From an uncultured Acidobacteriia bacterium (GTDB taxonomy: Bacteria; Acidobacteriota; Terriglobia; Bryobacterales; Bryobacteraceae): a DNA stretch of 64,000 nt. The stretch spans positions 37,439 through 101,438 of the forward strand of contig CAIXXM010000102.1 in NCBI GenBank assembly GCA_903923395.1. The letters are read 5' to 3'. This document shows positions 16,296 to 25,042 of the stretch, one piece after another (positions within the stretch are counted from its first letter, which is position 1; each line of letters begins with the position of its first letter). The notes under the pieces are model-generated. The model was not told the DNA's origin. It did no database searches and was given only the letters and a program-made list of their open reading frames with translations. Both the position numbers and the translations under genes were made by a program.

Positions 16296-18202
16296 GAGAC
16301 GCTGATCCGGTTGCGTCCCAGATTCTTGGCCGTGTAAAGCGCGGCGTCGGCGTTTTCCAGTAACTCCTGGCTCGTGCCATCGCGCGCCGTTTCTGCGACT
16401 CCGAACGTTGCCGTCACGGTGAAGGGCGAACCAGCACCCAAGCCGAATGCCAGCGTTGTGAGGCGGGTTCGTACACGGTCCGCAACCGCTGCTGCTTCGC
16501 TTCGGTCGGCACCCACCAGGATCATGCAGAACTCATCACCGCCCAAGCGGCCCGCAATATCGCCGGCGCGCATCTCACTGCGGATGATATTGCCCACGGT
16601 TTGCAGCACTTCATCGCCCGCCCCGTGGCCATGCCTATCGTTGATGGACTTGAAGTGGTCCACGTCCATGATGCAGGCCGAAAGCGTGGAGTGCTCAATG
16701 CTGACCCGCCGCAGGGCGGAATTCAACTTGGTGAAGAAGTGGTGGCGGTTTGCGAGTCCGGTCAGCGCGTCGTAATTCGCCTGATACTCCAACTGTTCCT
16801 GGACGGATTTCCGCTGGGTCACATCCTGCGCAATTCCGACGATCTGTTTGACGTAACCATCCGCGCCGCGTTCGAAAGGAGTGTCCCGCGATGCCAGCCA
16901 CAACCAGCGCCCGTCGGCATGGCGCGCCCGGAATTCCACCCGGTAGACCTCACCGTCGCTCGCCCGTTTGAGGGAAGCATGGTGGTGCGCCATCACCTCA
17001 ATGTCATCGGGGTGAATAATCACCTCCATGAGGTTGGCCAGATTCAGCAGATCTTCTTCCCGATAACCCAGCACCGCGTACATTTCGCGGTTCACAAACA
17101 CATTCAGCTTCTGCTCCATGTCATAGACATAGAGAATGCCGGGGGTGGTTGCCGCGATGCGCTCCACGAAGGCCCGGGACCTTTCCAGTTCCTGCTCCGC
17201 GCGCTTGCGTTCCGTGATATCGCGGGCGATCGACTGGAAGCCCGTGATCTTGCCGCCATCGAAAATGAGCTGCACGTTTTGCCCGAGCCACCGTTCCCGG
17301 CCGTGACCATCGACGATGGGGAACTCATAGTAAGTGTGCTTCTTTCGACGAACGAACTGCCGCAGGTAGAAGCGCTCGGCGTCGCGGCGTTTGTCGTGGC
17401 GGATCAGTTTGAGATAGGAGCGTCCCAGGATCTCTGTTTCCGAAAGATGGAGCGTCGACAGAGCGGTCCGGTTGCAGAAGATGAAGCGGCCAACTTCGTC
17501 AGTTTGGTAGATAATATCGCCGGCGTCATCCACCACCTGCCGGTATTGCTGATCCCGGAGCATCAGGGCCCGTTCTGCTGCACTGCGCTGCTGGCTGTCC
17601 GCGGCGGAGCGCCAGAAGGCAAACACGATGACCAGGCAGGAGGCGAAGGAGACTCCAGCAAAGAGGTAACGGGTCCTTTTGGCAGCCAGCGTCTGATCGT
17701 CCGAGCGGACTTGCAGCAGCCGGAACTGTTCGCTGCGGATGGCCCGTGCGGCAGTATCAATATCCGCGACCATGGCCGAGCGCTCGTAGGTGTCAATTGC
17801 GGCACGAACGGAAGCCGGAGTGGCAGCAGTCGCATTCTGCGAGAAAACTTCGTACTCGCGGTCGATGAGGCGCCGCAGTTCGGTGACGCGGAATTGTTCC
17901 TGGGGGGAATCGGCGAGTTGCTGGCTGAGACGGTCGGCGCGGACTCTGGCACCGTCCAGTTCTTCCCAGGTGCGGGCGATGTGCCTTTGATCCCCGTCCA
18001 CCAGGAAGAGGCGCGACTGTTCCACCGCATCGCGGGCATGCAGTGACAGTGCATCGAGCGTCCCGATGATCTCGTGACTTTTTGAGATCCAGGAGACGCT
18101 CTGTTCCCAGACTATTGTCTGGAAGATAGCGGCAATGCTGACGCCGAGCAGGGTGAAGAAGCCGATTGCAAACCCTGCCCGGACCTTTGTGAGAAAGGTC
18201 AC
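16292..18202 (-). CDS. CHASE3-PAS-PAS-GGDEF diguanylate cyclase
   Basis: A 636-residue membrane sensor making cyclic-di-GMP. Order: membrane helix (about 10-32), CHASE3-type helical periplasmic region (about 40-175), second membrane helix (about 180-200), PAS (about 215-335; QVVDDAGDIIYQTDE), second PAS with PAC (about 345-465; RDTPFERGADGYVKQIVGIA), and GGDEF (about 475-636). The active site RLGGDEF is intact and is preceded at the right distance by the inhibitory motif RAGD, unlike in the neighbour. So this protein probably makes the messenger under feedback control. It converges on the CHASE-GGDEF-EAL gene. Confidence 0.93.
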   Translation of the reverse strand: MTFLTKVRAGFAIGFFTLLGVSIAAIFQTIVWEQSVSWISKSHEIIGTLDALSLHARDAVEQSRLFLVDGDQRHIARTWEELDGARVRADRLSQQLADSPQEQFRVTELRRLIDREYEVFSQNATAATPASVRAAIDTYERSAMVADIDTAARAIRSEQFRLLQVRSDDQTLAAKRTRYLFAGVSFASCLVIVFAFWRSAADSQQRSAAERALMLRDQQYRQVVDDAGDIIYQTDEVGRFIFCNRTALSTLHLSETEILGRSYLKLIRHDKRRDAERFYLRQFVRRKKHTYYEFPIVDGHGRERWLGQNVQLIFDGGKITGFQSIARDITERKRAEQELERSRAFVERIAATTPGILYVYDMEQKLNVFVNREMYAVLGYREEDLLNLANLMEVIIHPDDIEVMAHHHASLKRASDGEVYRVEFRARHADGRWLWLASRDTPFERGADGYVKQIVGIAQDVTQRKSVQEQLEYQANYDALTGLANRHHFFTKLNSALRRVSIEHSTLSACIMDVDHFKSINDRHGHGAGDEVLQTVGNIIRSEMRAGDIAGRLGGDEFCMILVGADRSEAAAVADRVRTRLTTLAFGLGAGSPFTVTATFGVAETARDGTSQELLENADAALYTAKNLGRNRISVS

Positions 18203-18259
18203 TTGCCCTTATTGTGTACCCGAAAGTACCAAAAGAACAAGTAACCGTTTAAATGTTCG

Positions 18260-20431
18260 CTATTCCGCTGCTCCGGCTGCCGCTTTCGGGGCCGGAAGGA
18301 TCATGATTTCCGTGCGCGGGAAGGCGAATTTCCTGCCGTTTTCATCAATGATGTTGATCTGGCAGGTGTACTTTCCGGGGGCAACACCGGCGAGCGGTGC
18401 CTGGAACTTGAGCGGCAGAGTGGCACCGCGCTTGGTCAGATAGTCATTGATGCGGACCGGTGCGGATTCGAAGCTCTTGGTGCGACCGCGGAAGAGGCTG
18501 AGGGTTGCGGAAACGCTGGGCTTCTTGTCGGTGCCGTCGAGAGCCGGGTCATAGACCTCAACATAGACGTAGAGGTTCTGGTCGCGGCGGAAGACTTTGG
18601 TGATGCTGGGGACGAGCTTCTGGCCATCCTGCACCAGAGGATCGGCTTCGATCACCTTCTTCTTATTGTCGGCGGAAGCGATGGCGGAGTTGACGGGCGA
18701 GCGCTGGGAACTCCAAATCACGGAGCTGATCTTCAGTCCGGCCTGGGCAGGCCCAACGAGATCCGGCACCTCGAACTTGGATTCAAAGGTTCCCATCTTG
18801 CCGGACTGGTTTTCGCGGGAGAGGAACTTCAGCGTGTACTTGCCGGGGGGCAGAACGAAGCCGGCGTTGTACTGCAAAGAGCGGCTGGCCAACTGGGCGG
18901 CGGTTTCTTCCTTCAGCTTGACGGGGATGCCATCACGCAGCGCACCGGCGAGTTTCCCCTTTGCGTCGCGGATCTGGCCGATGAATTCGAACTCAGTGGA
19001 TTCGGCTCCCTTCTTCTTTGCGAGGGCGATTTCCGAACCGGGGATCTTCACAGAAACCGGAACGTAGTATTGGTCTTTGCTGAGGCGGAAGTAGTCGGTT
19101 TCGACGGCGAGAGGCAGGTCGGTGACGGGGTCGCCGAGCATGAGGGCTTCCTGCAACTGGCTTTCCTTGTCAGCAGCGGTGAACTTGGAGAAGCTCTTCT
19201 GGGCGTAGTAGCCGCTGCGGTATTCCAACTTGGCCTGCAGACTCTTGTTGGCGAGGGCCACTTGCACACGGCGGAATTTGCCATCGTTCGCGCCATTGGT
19301 GCTGTAGTAGCCGACGATGTAGTAGCTGTCGACGTCGTCACGGGCTTTGGAAAGACCGAGCGAGAGATCGTTGTCATCGAGGAACACCTTGCCGCCGGTG
19401 TCCGCCGCGAGGGTGACGAGTGTATCCTGCTGGTTTTCAATGCCGGCGCGGAGGCTGGTCTGGCGGCCGCCGGTGAGCATGCTGCCGGCGCGGGAGGAGG
19501 CTTGGTTGGCGTTGCCGCCAGGTGCGGTGGCGATCAAACCGCGGGCATCAATGGGATAAAAGGCGACATTGGCGCGGACTGCGGCAGCGGTGGTGCTGCG
19601 CAACTGGGCCTGATTTTCCATGCCCTGCTTGGAGATGCCGCTGGAGAAATAGACGAGAGCCTTCTTTTCGGGCAGGGAACCGAGCATTTTGACGGCGGAT
19701 TCGAGAGCAGCCAGTTTGCGGTCCGTATTGAAGATGTTGAATTCGGTTTCGTCGGCGTTGAAGGCGGTGCCGTTGTCTTCGCCGTTGGTATCGTCACCGT
19801 CGCTGCCATCCACCGCGAGTGCGGCACCTTCGCCGATCTTGAAGCTCTTGACGACTTCTTCCAGGCGGTCTTTGTCGTCGGTGAAGTCCTGTTCAACTTT
19901 GAGGACGGAGGCGAAGCTGAAGATGGAGACCAGGTCGGCGGGCTTCAACTGCTCATGGATGAACTTGGTGGCGGAGTCAATCACGCGCGCCTGTTCGGGA
20001 ATGTCCATGGAGGTCATGTCAAAGAGCATGACGACGAGGCGGCGGTCCTGATAGCGGATGGCACCGGTGGCTGCGGGTTTCGCGGCGGGCTTGGCTTCGG
20101 CTGGTGAGGCGGCCTTTTTGTCCGCCACGACGGCGGTCTTGTCGGCAGCTACGCGGGGGGGCGGAGGCGCGTCATCGCCCAGTTTCTGGAATTCGAAGAC
20201 GCCCACGGTCTGGGGCTTCCCGTCTTCCAGAATGACGAAGTCTTCCTTCTTGAGTCCGGTGATGACCTTGCCAGCTTTGTCCTTGACGGAGATGTCGAGG
20301 ATGACGAGGTTCGATTCGGATTTGAACTGGGCGTCCATCTTCGGCGTGGGGATTCCGCTGAAGAGCATGGCCGCGCAGAGACCCGCGCGCAGAGTTTTGT
20401 TGACGGCTGGAATCGAAAAGAATCGGCGCAT
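18260..20431 (-). CDS. Exported von Willebrand A-domain protein coupled to TonB receptor
   Basis: A 723-residue protein with an N-terminal export signal (LRAGLCAAMLFSGIP), the acidobacterial DFVILEDGKPQTVGVFEF segment, an Ala/Pro/Lys-rich linker (about 95-125), and a VWA fold (about 130-360; first loop LFDMTSMD, so the metal site is degenerate; ALVYFSSGI). SYYIVGYYSTN and YRSGYYA are family features. The C-terminal 250 residues are beta-rich and contain PPGKYTLKFLSR and APGKYTCQINI. The ATG is one base after the stop of the TonB receptor, so the two are an operon and the products may act together at the outer membrane. Confidence 0.88.
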   Translation of the reverse strand: MRRFFSIPAVNKTLRAGLCAAMLFSGIPTPKMDAQFKSESNLVILDISVKDKAGKVITGLKKEDFVILEDGKPQTVGVFEFQKLGDDAPPPPRVAADKTAVVADKKAASPAEAKPAAKPAATGAIRYQDRRLVVMLFDMTSMDIPEQARVIDSATKFIHEQLKPADLVSIFSFASVLKVEQDFTDDKDRLEEVVKSFKIGEGAALAVDGSDGDDTNGEDNGTAFNADETEFNIFNTDRKLAALESAVKMLGSLPEKKALVYFSSGISKQGMENQAQLRSTTAAAVRANVAFYPIDARGLIATAPGGNANQASSRAGSMLTGGRQTSLRAGIENQQDTLVTLAADTGGKVFLDDNDLSLGLSKARDDVDSYYIVGYYSTNGANDGKFRRVQVALANKSLQAKLEYRSGYYAQKSFSKFTAADKESQLQEALMLGDPVTDLPLAVETDYFRLSKDQYYVPVSVKIPGSEIALAKKKGAESTEFEFIGQIRDAKGKLAGALRDGIPVKLKEETAAQLASRSLQYNAGFVLPPGKYTLKFLSRENQSGKMGTFESKFEVPDLVGPAQAGLKISSVIWSSQRSPVNSAIASADNKKKVIEADPLVQDGQKLVPSITKVFRRDQNLYVYVEVYDPALDGTDKKPSVSATLSLFRGRTKSFESAPVRINDYLTKRGATLPLKFQAPLAGVAPGKYTCQINIIDENGRKFAFPRTEIMILPAPKAAAGAAE

Positions 20432-20432
20432 A

Positions 20433-23400
20433 TTAGTAACGAAGCCTCAAGGATGCAGTAACGGTGCGCATGCCGCCGGCGGCGGTGGCGTAGCCATAGT
20501 TAATCGAGTTGACCACGGTCTGAATGCCCGTGATGTTGACGTGGTTGAGCGTGTTGTTGGAATCGACGCGGAATTCAATCTGGCGGCGGTCATCCAGGCG
20601 GAAGGAGCGGCCGAAGGAGAGGTTGAGGTTCCAGCGGGCGAGTCCGGGAATGGTGTTGGGGGATGCGTTGCCGAAGGTGCCGGCCGCGGGGATGGTGAAG
20701 GCTGCGGTGTTGAAGTAGCCGGTGCCGCTGGTGACAGAGAGGCCGGTGGCGCTGGCGCGGGAGTTGCCCGCGGCGCCGGTACCGGCGGAGTCAGCGGCGT
20801 TGCCCGAGACGCGTGCGGTGTAGGGAGTGCCGGAGTTGGCGCTGATGCCGCCATTCAGCGTCCAGTCTTTCAGCAGGCGTGCCTGCAGACCTTCGCGGTC
20901 CCGGTTGATTGGGGACGTGAGCACGAAGTTGGAACTGTACACATGGCGCTGGTCAGAGTTCGAAAGGCCGCGTTCGGCGCGCAGGTTGTGAATGTCCTGG
21001 GCTGTGTTGCCGCCGCTGCCATTCAAGGAAGATGCATTGTCGATGGACTTGCCGAAGGTGTAGCTGTTGTTCATCGAAACACCCTTCGTGAAGCGGCGGG
21101 TGAGGCGCATCTGCAGCGAGTTGTAGCTGGAGTTGGCCTGCGCGGTATCCATTGTGAAGCCGGTGGCGTTGGCGATGGGACGGCGCTGCTGCGCGGTGAG
21201 TGTGGACCCCGGAGGTGCCTGATTCGGCAGGACGAGCAGATCGAGATCCGTGCCCTTGGTGCCAAGGTAGGTGGTTTCCATGGTCCAGTTGCGGGGCAGT
21301 GAGAACTGCACGGCAAAGTTCCAGGTCTGGGCATAGCCGACGCGGTAGTTGGGATCCACGGCGAACGTGTTGCTGATCGACGAAGACGGGCTGGAGGGGA
21401 AGCCGTTTTCCAGGGTCAGGATATTCGTGGTGCTGGTCTGCAGGGTTGCGGTCTTGGCGTAAGGCGGCTGAGCGGCCAGACGGGAAGCGAACGTCGTCAC
21501 CTGGCTGCCGTTGTAGTAAATGCCGTAGCCAGTGCGGATCAACGTGGACTTCTTCTTCCAGGGCTTCCAGGCGATGCCGAGACGGGGCGAGAGCAGGTTG
21601 TGTTGCGGGTTGACGATGCCATCGGCGATGCGGTCTCCCGTGTAAGGGTTGGCCTGGCCGGGGGTGACCACGGTGGCTGCCGTGTAAGAGGGGTTAATGA
21701 CGATATCGGCGAGGCGGCCGTACTTTTCGCTGGTGGGCGTGAAGTATTCATAGCGCAGGCCGAAGTTGAAGGTCAGGTTGGACTTGTACTTGAAGTCATC
21801 GGTGACGTAGCCGTTCATGACGGTGGTCCGGAAGTAATTCGCGGTGGCACCGAAGCGGACGGAACTGGTCTGGGGCAGGCTGAGGAGGAAGTCGGCGAAG
21901 TCATAACCGGTGCCGGTGACGGGCAATCCGGCGGAAGTGAAGCCGGAGGTGGAAACGCCGGTGAAAGAGAAGCTGCCGCGGCCATTGGAGTCAGTGAAAG
22001 GATTGCTCTGCTGGCGCCGGACTTCGCCGCCGAAGGTCAGAGTGTGTTTGCCCTGGATGTGAATCCAGGAATCCGTGACGCCGGAGGTCTGGGAGCGGTT
22101 GATGGAGGAAGTGCCGTCCGTCAGGGAGCCAAAGTTCGTGAAGCCGATGGTGGGCGGGCCGTAATCGATCGCCGAGTGCGACGTGCCCTGGATGCCGAGT
22201 TGGGCGGCGATGTCCACACCGAGGGTCTGGAAATAGGGGATCGCGTGGCTGATATTGCGGCTGAAGTTCCAGCCGAGACGGTTGATGTTGGAACGGTTGA
22301 AGGTGTGGCTCCAACTGGTGGAGGAACTGAGGCCATACCCGTTGCTTTGGTCAAAGAAGCCATAGATTTGGGCGGATTGCGCGCTCCGGTTCTGGTAGTT
22401 GATGTTGAAGCTGAGGTTGTCCTTCTTGCCAACGGTCTGGGTGACGCGAACGTTGATGTTCTGGTTGTTGTTGGGGTTGGAGGCAACGAACTGGTAGTTC
22501 TGCGCGATGCTGGTCTGGTTCGGCAGCGGGATGTACTTGAGCAGTCCGGTGGAGATGTTGTCGATGCGTGCTGAGGGGATTTTGTTGCCGGGGAACGGAG
22601 CATTCGTGGTGGGGTCATAAACGATGCTGCTGATGCCGGAGAAATCGCCGCCGCGTTCGGCTGCCGTGGGCACGGTGGTCACACCGTTATAGGGCTGCTT
22701 GGAGCGCACGCCGGTGTAGTTGATAAAGAGGAAAGTGTTGTAGCTGTGGACGACTTTGGGGATCACGAAGGGTCCGCCGCCGGAGAAACCGAAGCGGTTG
22801 GAGGCGTATTCGGCCTTGGGGACCACGTTGCCGGTCAAAGAGAAGGGCTTGGCGTCGAAGGCTGAGTTCTGGATGGTGTAGAAGGCATTGCCTCGCCACT
22901 GGTTGCGGCCACGGTTGATGCGGTTGCCGAACTGGGAGTTGCGGTTGGCGCGCTGGCCGCCCTGATCGCCGCCACGTCCACCACCGCCGCCACGTCCGCC
23001 GCCGCCCGCGAAGCCGCCACCGCCACCGGGGCCGCCGAAGCCGCCACCGCCGCCGGGACCACCGGGTCCGCCGCCACGTCCGCCACCGCCGGGTCCGCCG
23101 CCTGGTCCACCGCCGAAGCCACCGGGTGCACCACCGAAGCCACCGCCGCCTGCCATCATGGCTTCACGCATGCCGGGGTCCATGCCGCCGAAATCCGGCT
23201 GGGCTTGCTGGATGCCCTGGCTGAGGGAGCCGTTGACCAGGAAAGAATCACCGCCTGCTGCCGCGCCATCGGGCGGAGCCATGCCGGGGGCCATCGTGTC
23301 ACCGGAGGTGTCGCCGTTGCCCATGAGGTTGATGGCCTGGAAGCCGCCATTTTGCTGTTGATTCTGTTGACCGCCGCGTGCACCTTGCTGCTGCGTGCCT

Positions 23401-23861
23401 CTCTGGCCGCCGGTTCGTCCGCCGGGGGCGGGCTGTGCGGAGGCTGTCGTGGTTGCGGCGGGTTTGGGCGTGTCTGCCGTCGCGGGCGCACCTGCTGCCG
23501 GTTTGGCGTCGCTCACTACCTTGTTTTGTGCTGCTTGCGCGGCCTGTTCCCGTTTCATCGCTTCGGCGCGGCTTTCCACGGCGAGATCGAAGTCGAGAGC
23601 TTTGTCGGAAGCTCCCGCGTCCTTCGAAACCGGCGCGAAACCGTGCATGTCCACGGTGAACTTGCAGGGCTTGGTGGTGACGCCGCCCAGCATGTAGGCA
23701 CCGTTTTCGTCTGTGACGGTGAGGAGTTTATCGTCGCCGCACTGCGCGGAAACGGTGGCGCCGGGAATGGGCTGGCCGCCGGAGCGGACGGTACCGGATT
23801 GCGTATCCGCAAAGGCCAGTCCGGCGATTAGAATCAGGGAACACGTGGAGCGGAGCATCAT
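20433..23861 (-). CDS. Oar-like TonB-dependent receptor with glycine-rich insert
   Basis: An outer-membrane transporter of 1142 residues. Signal peptide (LILIAGLAFA), a carboxypeptidase regulatory-like domain (about 22-95; SGGQPIPGATVSAQ, DENGAYMLGGV), a Gln/Gly-rich linker, a plug-like patch with FLVNGSLSQGI, a run of almost pure glycine (about 235-305), and then a beta-barrel to the final aromatic-rich strand (ASLRLRY). Barrel parts such as NPYTGDRIADGIVNPQHNLL with SPRLGIAWKPW and the Oar-like N-terminus are common in Acidobacteria. The substrate is unknown; peptide or polysaccharide uptake are typical. It begins a two-gene unit with the VWA protein. Confidence 0.9.
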   Translation of the reverse strand: MMLRSTCSLILIAGLAFADTQSGTVRSGGQPIPGATVSAQCGDDKLLTVTDENGAYMLGGVTTKPCKFTVDMHGFAPVSKDAGASDKALDFDLAVESRAEAMKREQAAQAAQNKVVSDAKPAAGAPATADTPKPAATTTASAQPAPGGRTGGQRGTQQQGARGGQQNQQQNGGFQAINLMGNGDTSGDTMAPGMAPPDGAAAGGDSFLVNGSLSQGIQQAQPDFGGMDPGMREAMMAGGGGFGGAPGGFGGGPGGGPGGGGRGGGPGGPGGGGGFGGPGGGGGFAGGGGRGGGGGRGGDQGGQRANRNSQFGNRINRGRNQWRGNAFYTIQNSAFDAKPFSLTGNVVPKAEYASNRFGFSGGGPFVIPKVVHSYNTFLFINYTGVRSKQPYNGVTTVPTAAERGGDFSGISSIVYDPTTNAPFPGNKIPSARIDNISTGLLKYIPLPNQTSIAQNYQFVASNPNNNQNINVRVTQTVGKKDNLSFNINYQNRSAQSAQIYGFFDQSNGYGLSSSTSWSHTFNRSNINRLGWNFSRNISHAIPYFQTLGVDIAAQLGIQGTSHSAIDYGPPTIGFTNFGSLTDGTSSINRSQTSGVTDSWIHIQGKHTLTFGGEVRRQQSNPFTDSNGRGSFSFTGVSTSGFTSAGLPVTGTGYDFADFLLSLPQTSSVRFGATANYFRTTVMNGYVTDDFKYKSNLTFNFGLRYEYFTPTSEKYGRLADIVINPSYTAATVVTPGQANPYTGDRIADGIVNPQHNLLSPRLGIAWKPWKKKSTLIRTGYGIYYNGSQVTTFASRLAAQPPYAKTATLQTSTTNILTLENGFPSSPSSSISNTFAVDPNYRVGYAQTWNFAVQFSLPRNWTMETTYLGTKGTDLDLLVLPNQAPPGSTLTAQQRRPIANATGFTMDTAQANSSYNSLQMRLTRRFTKGVSMNNSYTFGKSIDNASSLNGSGGNTAQDIHNLRAERGLSNSDQRHVYSSNFVLTSPINRDREGLQARLLKDWTLNGGISANSGTPYTARVSGNAADSAGTGAAGNSRASATGLSVTSGTGYFNTAAFTIPAAGTFGNASPNTIPGLARWNLNLSFGRSFRLDDRRQIEFRVDSNNTLNHVNITGIQTVVNSINYGYATAAGGMRTVTASLRLRY
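22966..23154 (-). repeat. GGN-rich low-complexity coding repeat
   Basis: Repeated GGN codons on the minus strand encode a glycine tract with scattered Phe, Arg and Pro inside the TonB-dependent receptor. The tract keeps the reading frame. It is a likely site of length variation between strains by slippage or recombination. Confidence 0.8.
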
Positions 23862-23915
23862 TTTGGAGCTTTGACCTTTTGGGGTATCTCACGAAAAAGC
23901 ACTGCTGGAAACAGA

Positions 23916-23942
23916 CCGTCCTCCGGGTTCAGCGGAGGACGG
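23916..23942 (-). terminator. Perfect 10-bp hairpin between small-protein gene and TonB receptor
   Basis: Arms CCGTCCTCCG and CGGAGGACGG with a 7-nt loop pair perfectly. It lies after the small secreted protein gene and before the TonB receptor on the minus strand. Downstream on that strand is only a weak T-rich stretch (TCTGTTT). A terminator or mRNA-stabilising hairpin is likely; it may also attenuate read-through into the receptor gene. Confidence 0.5.
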
Positions 23943-23972
23943 CTTGTACTGACTACTCAGGGTAAACGTTTT

Positions 23973-23988
23973 TGGCGCAATTGCGCCA
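23973..23988. repeat. Perfect 16-bp palindrome after small-protein stop codon
   Basis: TGGCGCAATTGCGCCA is fully self-complementary and starts three bases after the stop of the small secreted protein. There is no T-run after it on the coding strand (it is followed by A), so it is not a classical terminator. It could be an operator or a transcript 3' hairpin. Confidence 0.45.
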
Positions 23989-23991
23989 GAG

Positions 23992-24351
23992 TTACTGCTT
24001 GGTTGCGGTGAATTCGGTCTTGCGTTCGCCCATGCCGCGGGTGAACTTGATGGTGTTGCCTTCAATCTTGCCGGTGTAGACGATATCCATGGAGTTGCCG
24101 TTCATTTCCATGTGCTGGGAGAACGTGATGGTGTCGCCGTCGACCTTGCCGCCAGTGATGGGCTGTTCGCCACGGGGCGTAACGATGGCGCCGGTGACGG
24201 TGGCTCCGTCCTGCTTGAGATCCATGGTGATCTTCTGGGTTGCGCCCTGGCGGCCGGGCATTTCAGCTGCCCATTTACCAGTAACGTCCGCAGCCATGGC
24301 CGCAGCGGAGAGGCACAGAGAGGCCACGAGGGCCAGGATGATTTTCTTCAT
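23992..24351 (-). CDS. Small secreted protein of unknown function, paralogue A
   Basis: A 119-residue exported protein: signal peptide MKKIILALVASLCLSAAAMA, then a single beta-rich domain with VTGKWAAEMPG, DLKQDGATVTGAIVTPRG and GGKVDGDTITFSQ. The pattern (G-W, then V-x-G-x2, then G-x-I/V-x-G-x3-F) resembles small lipocalin-like domains common as repeats in Acidobacteria secreted proteins. It is clearly related to the next gene upstream, with the same signal peptide and the same TKQ ending. Upstream sequence is shared too (see the leader). Confidence 0.8.
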   Translation of the reverse strand: MKKIILALVASLCLSAAAMAADVTGKWAAEMPGRQGATQKITMDLKQDGATVTGAIVTPRGEQPITGGKVDGDTITFSQHMEMNGNSMDIVYTGKIEGNTIKFTRGMGERKTEFTATKQ

Positions 24352-24450
24352 GACAGGAAGATGCTGTGCGACGGAGGTAAAGTTACCGTTTTACAAACCT
24401 TTACCACCACCGGGTAGTGAAAGTTTCATAACTTATTGATTGTAAAAGAA
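24352..24450 (-). promoter_or_regulatory. Leader of paralogue A with conserved hairpin and box
   Basis: Two elements recur at identical distances before the other paralogue: CGGTAACTTTAC (24377-24388, 26-37 nt before the start) and a hairpin ACTACC-CGGT-GGTGGT (24403-24418, 52-67 nt before). An AT-rich stretch around AATCAATAAGTTA further upstream is also shared and may hold the promoter. The function is unknown: transcription-factor site or RNA element. Confidence 0.55.
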
Positions 24451-24491
24451 ATGTGATGTCTTGCGTCGCTGCTCGGAAGAGTGACTCCAGC

Positions 24492-24830
24492 TCATTGCTT
24501 TGTCACTGTGAAGTGATTCGGGTTGATGAACTTCAGCGTCTTGCCCTCAACGTGACCGTCGTAATCGACGTACTTTTTCAGGCCATCAGAACCCTGCACC
24601 AAGAGGACTAGACTGAGCGCGTTGCCCTGAATTTTGCCTGAAGCGATTGTGGCCTGTCCAACTTTGCTGGGGAGGAGTACGTTACCTGTAACGGCAGAAC
24701 CGCGTTGCCGGAGTGTCATCTCGATTCTTCGACCCTCGGATAAGCCGACCCAACTTCCGGAAACGTCCAGTGGGGTGTCCGCAGCGAAGAGGCACAGGGA
24801 GACCACGAGGGCCAGAATGATTTTCCTCAT
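24492..24830 (-). CDS. Small secreted protein of unknown function, paralogue B
   Basis: A 112-residue paralogue of the protein downstream. Signal peptide MRKIILALVVSLCLFA, then VSGSWVGLSEG, MTLRQRGSAVTGNVLLPS, ASGKIQGNALSLV, and the ending FTVTKQ. The two proteins are divergent in the middle but line up without large gaps, so they arose by tandem duplication. A beta-sheet fold outside the cytoplasm is inferred. Each gene has its own leader, so both can be transcribed independently. Confidence 0.8.
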   Translation of the reverse strand: MRKIILALVVSLCLFAADTPLDVSGSWVGLSEGRRIEMTLRQRGSAVTGNVLLPSKVGQATIASGKIQGNALSLVLLVQGSDGLKKYVDYDGHVEGKTLKFINPNHFTVTKQ

Positions 24831-24930
24831 GATTGGAAGATGACACGCGAAGTACGTAAAGTTACCGCTTGATCAGCTATTACCACCGCCGGGCAATGAG
24901 AGCAACCTAACGTATTGATTCCAAATGAAA
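24831..24930 (-). promoter_or_regulatory. Leader of paralogue B, duplicate of leader A
   Basis: Box CGGTAACTTTAC at 24856-24867 and hairpin ATTGCC-CGGC-GGTGGT at 24882-24897 stand at exactly the same distances from the start codon as in paralogue A. Two arm bases differ from copy A (C to T, A to G), and each change keeps pairing through G-U wobble. This favours a conserved RNA hairpin or a protein site kept by selection. Confidence 0.55.
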
Positions 24931-25042
24931 TGCAGTATTGGGCTTCTCCGCAAGAGGACCGCCCCGGTCGGTTGTCAGACAGCGAGATTGACCCGCAGCG
25001 CAATATTTTCGGGATAGCATGAAGTTCGGGGGATATGTCGGT

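Noticed and set aside
16601..18046. 481-residue open frame opposite the diguanylate cyclase
   Set aside because: Antisense of a gene with clear GGDEF, PAS and CHASE3 motifs; no domain is visible in the reverse translation.
22966..23154. Minisatellite or CRISPR-like array
   Set aside because: The repeat is GGN codons in frame with no constant repeat unit or spacers.
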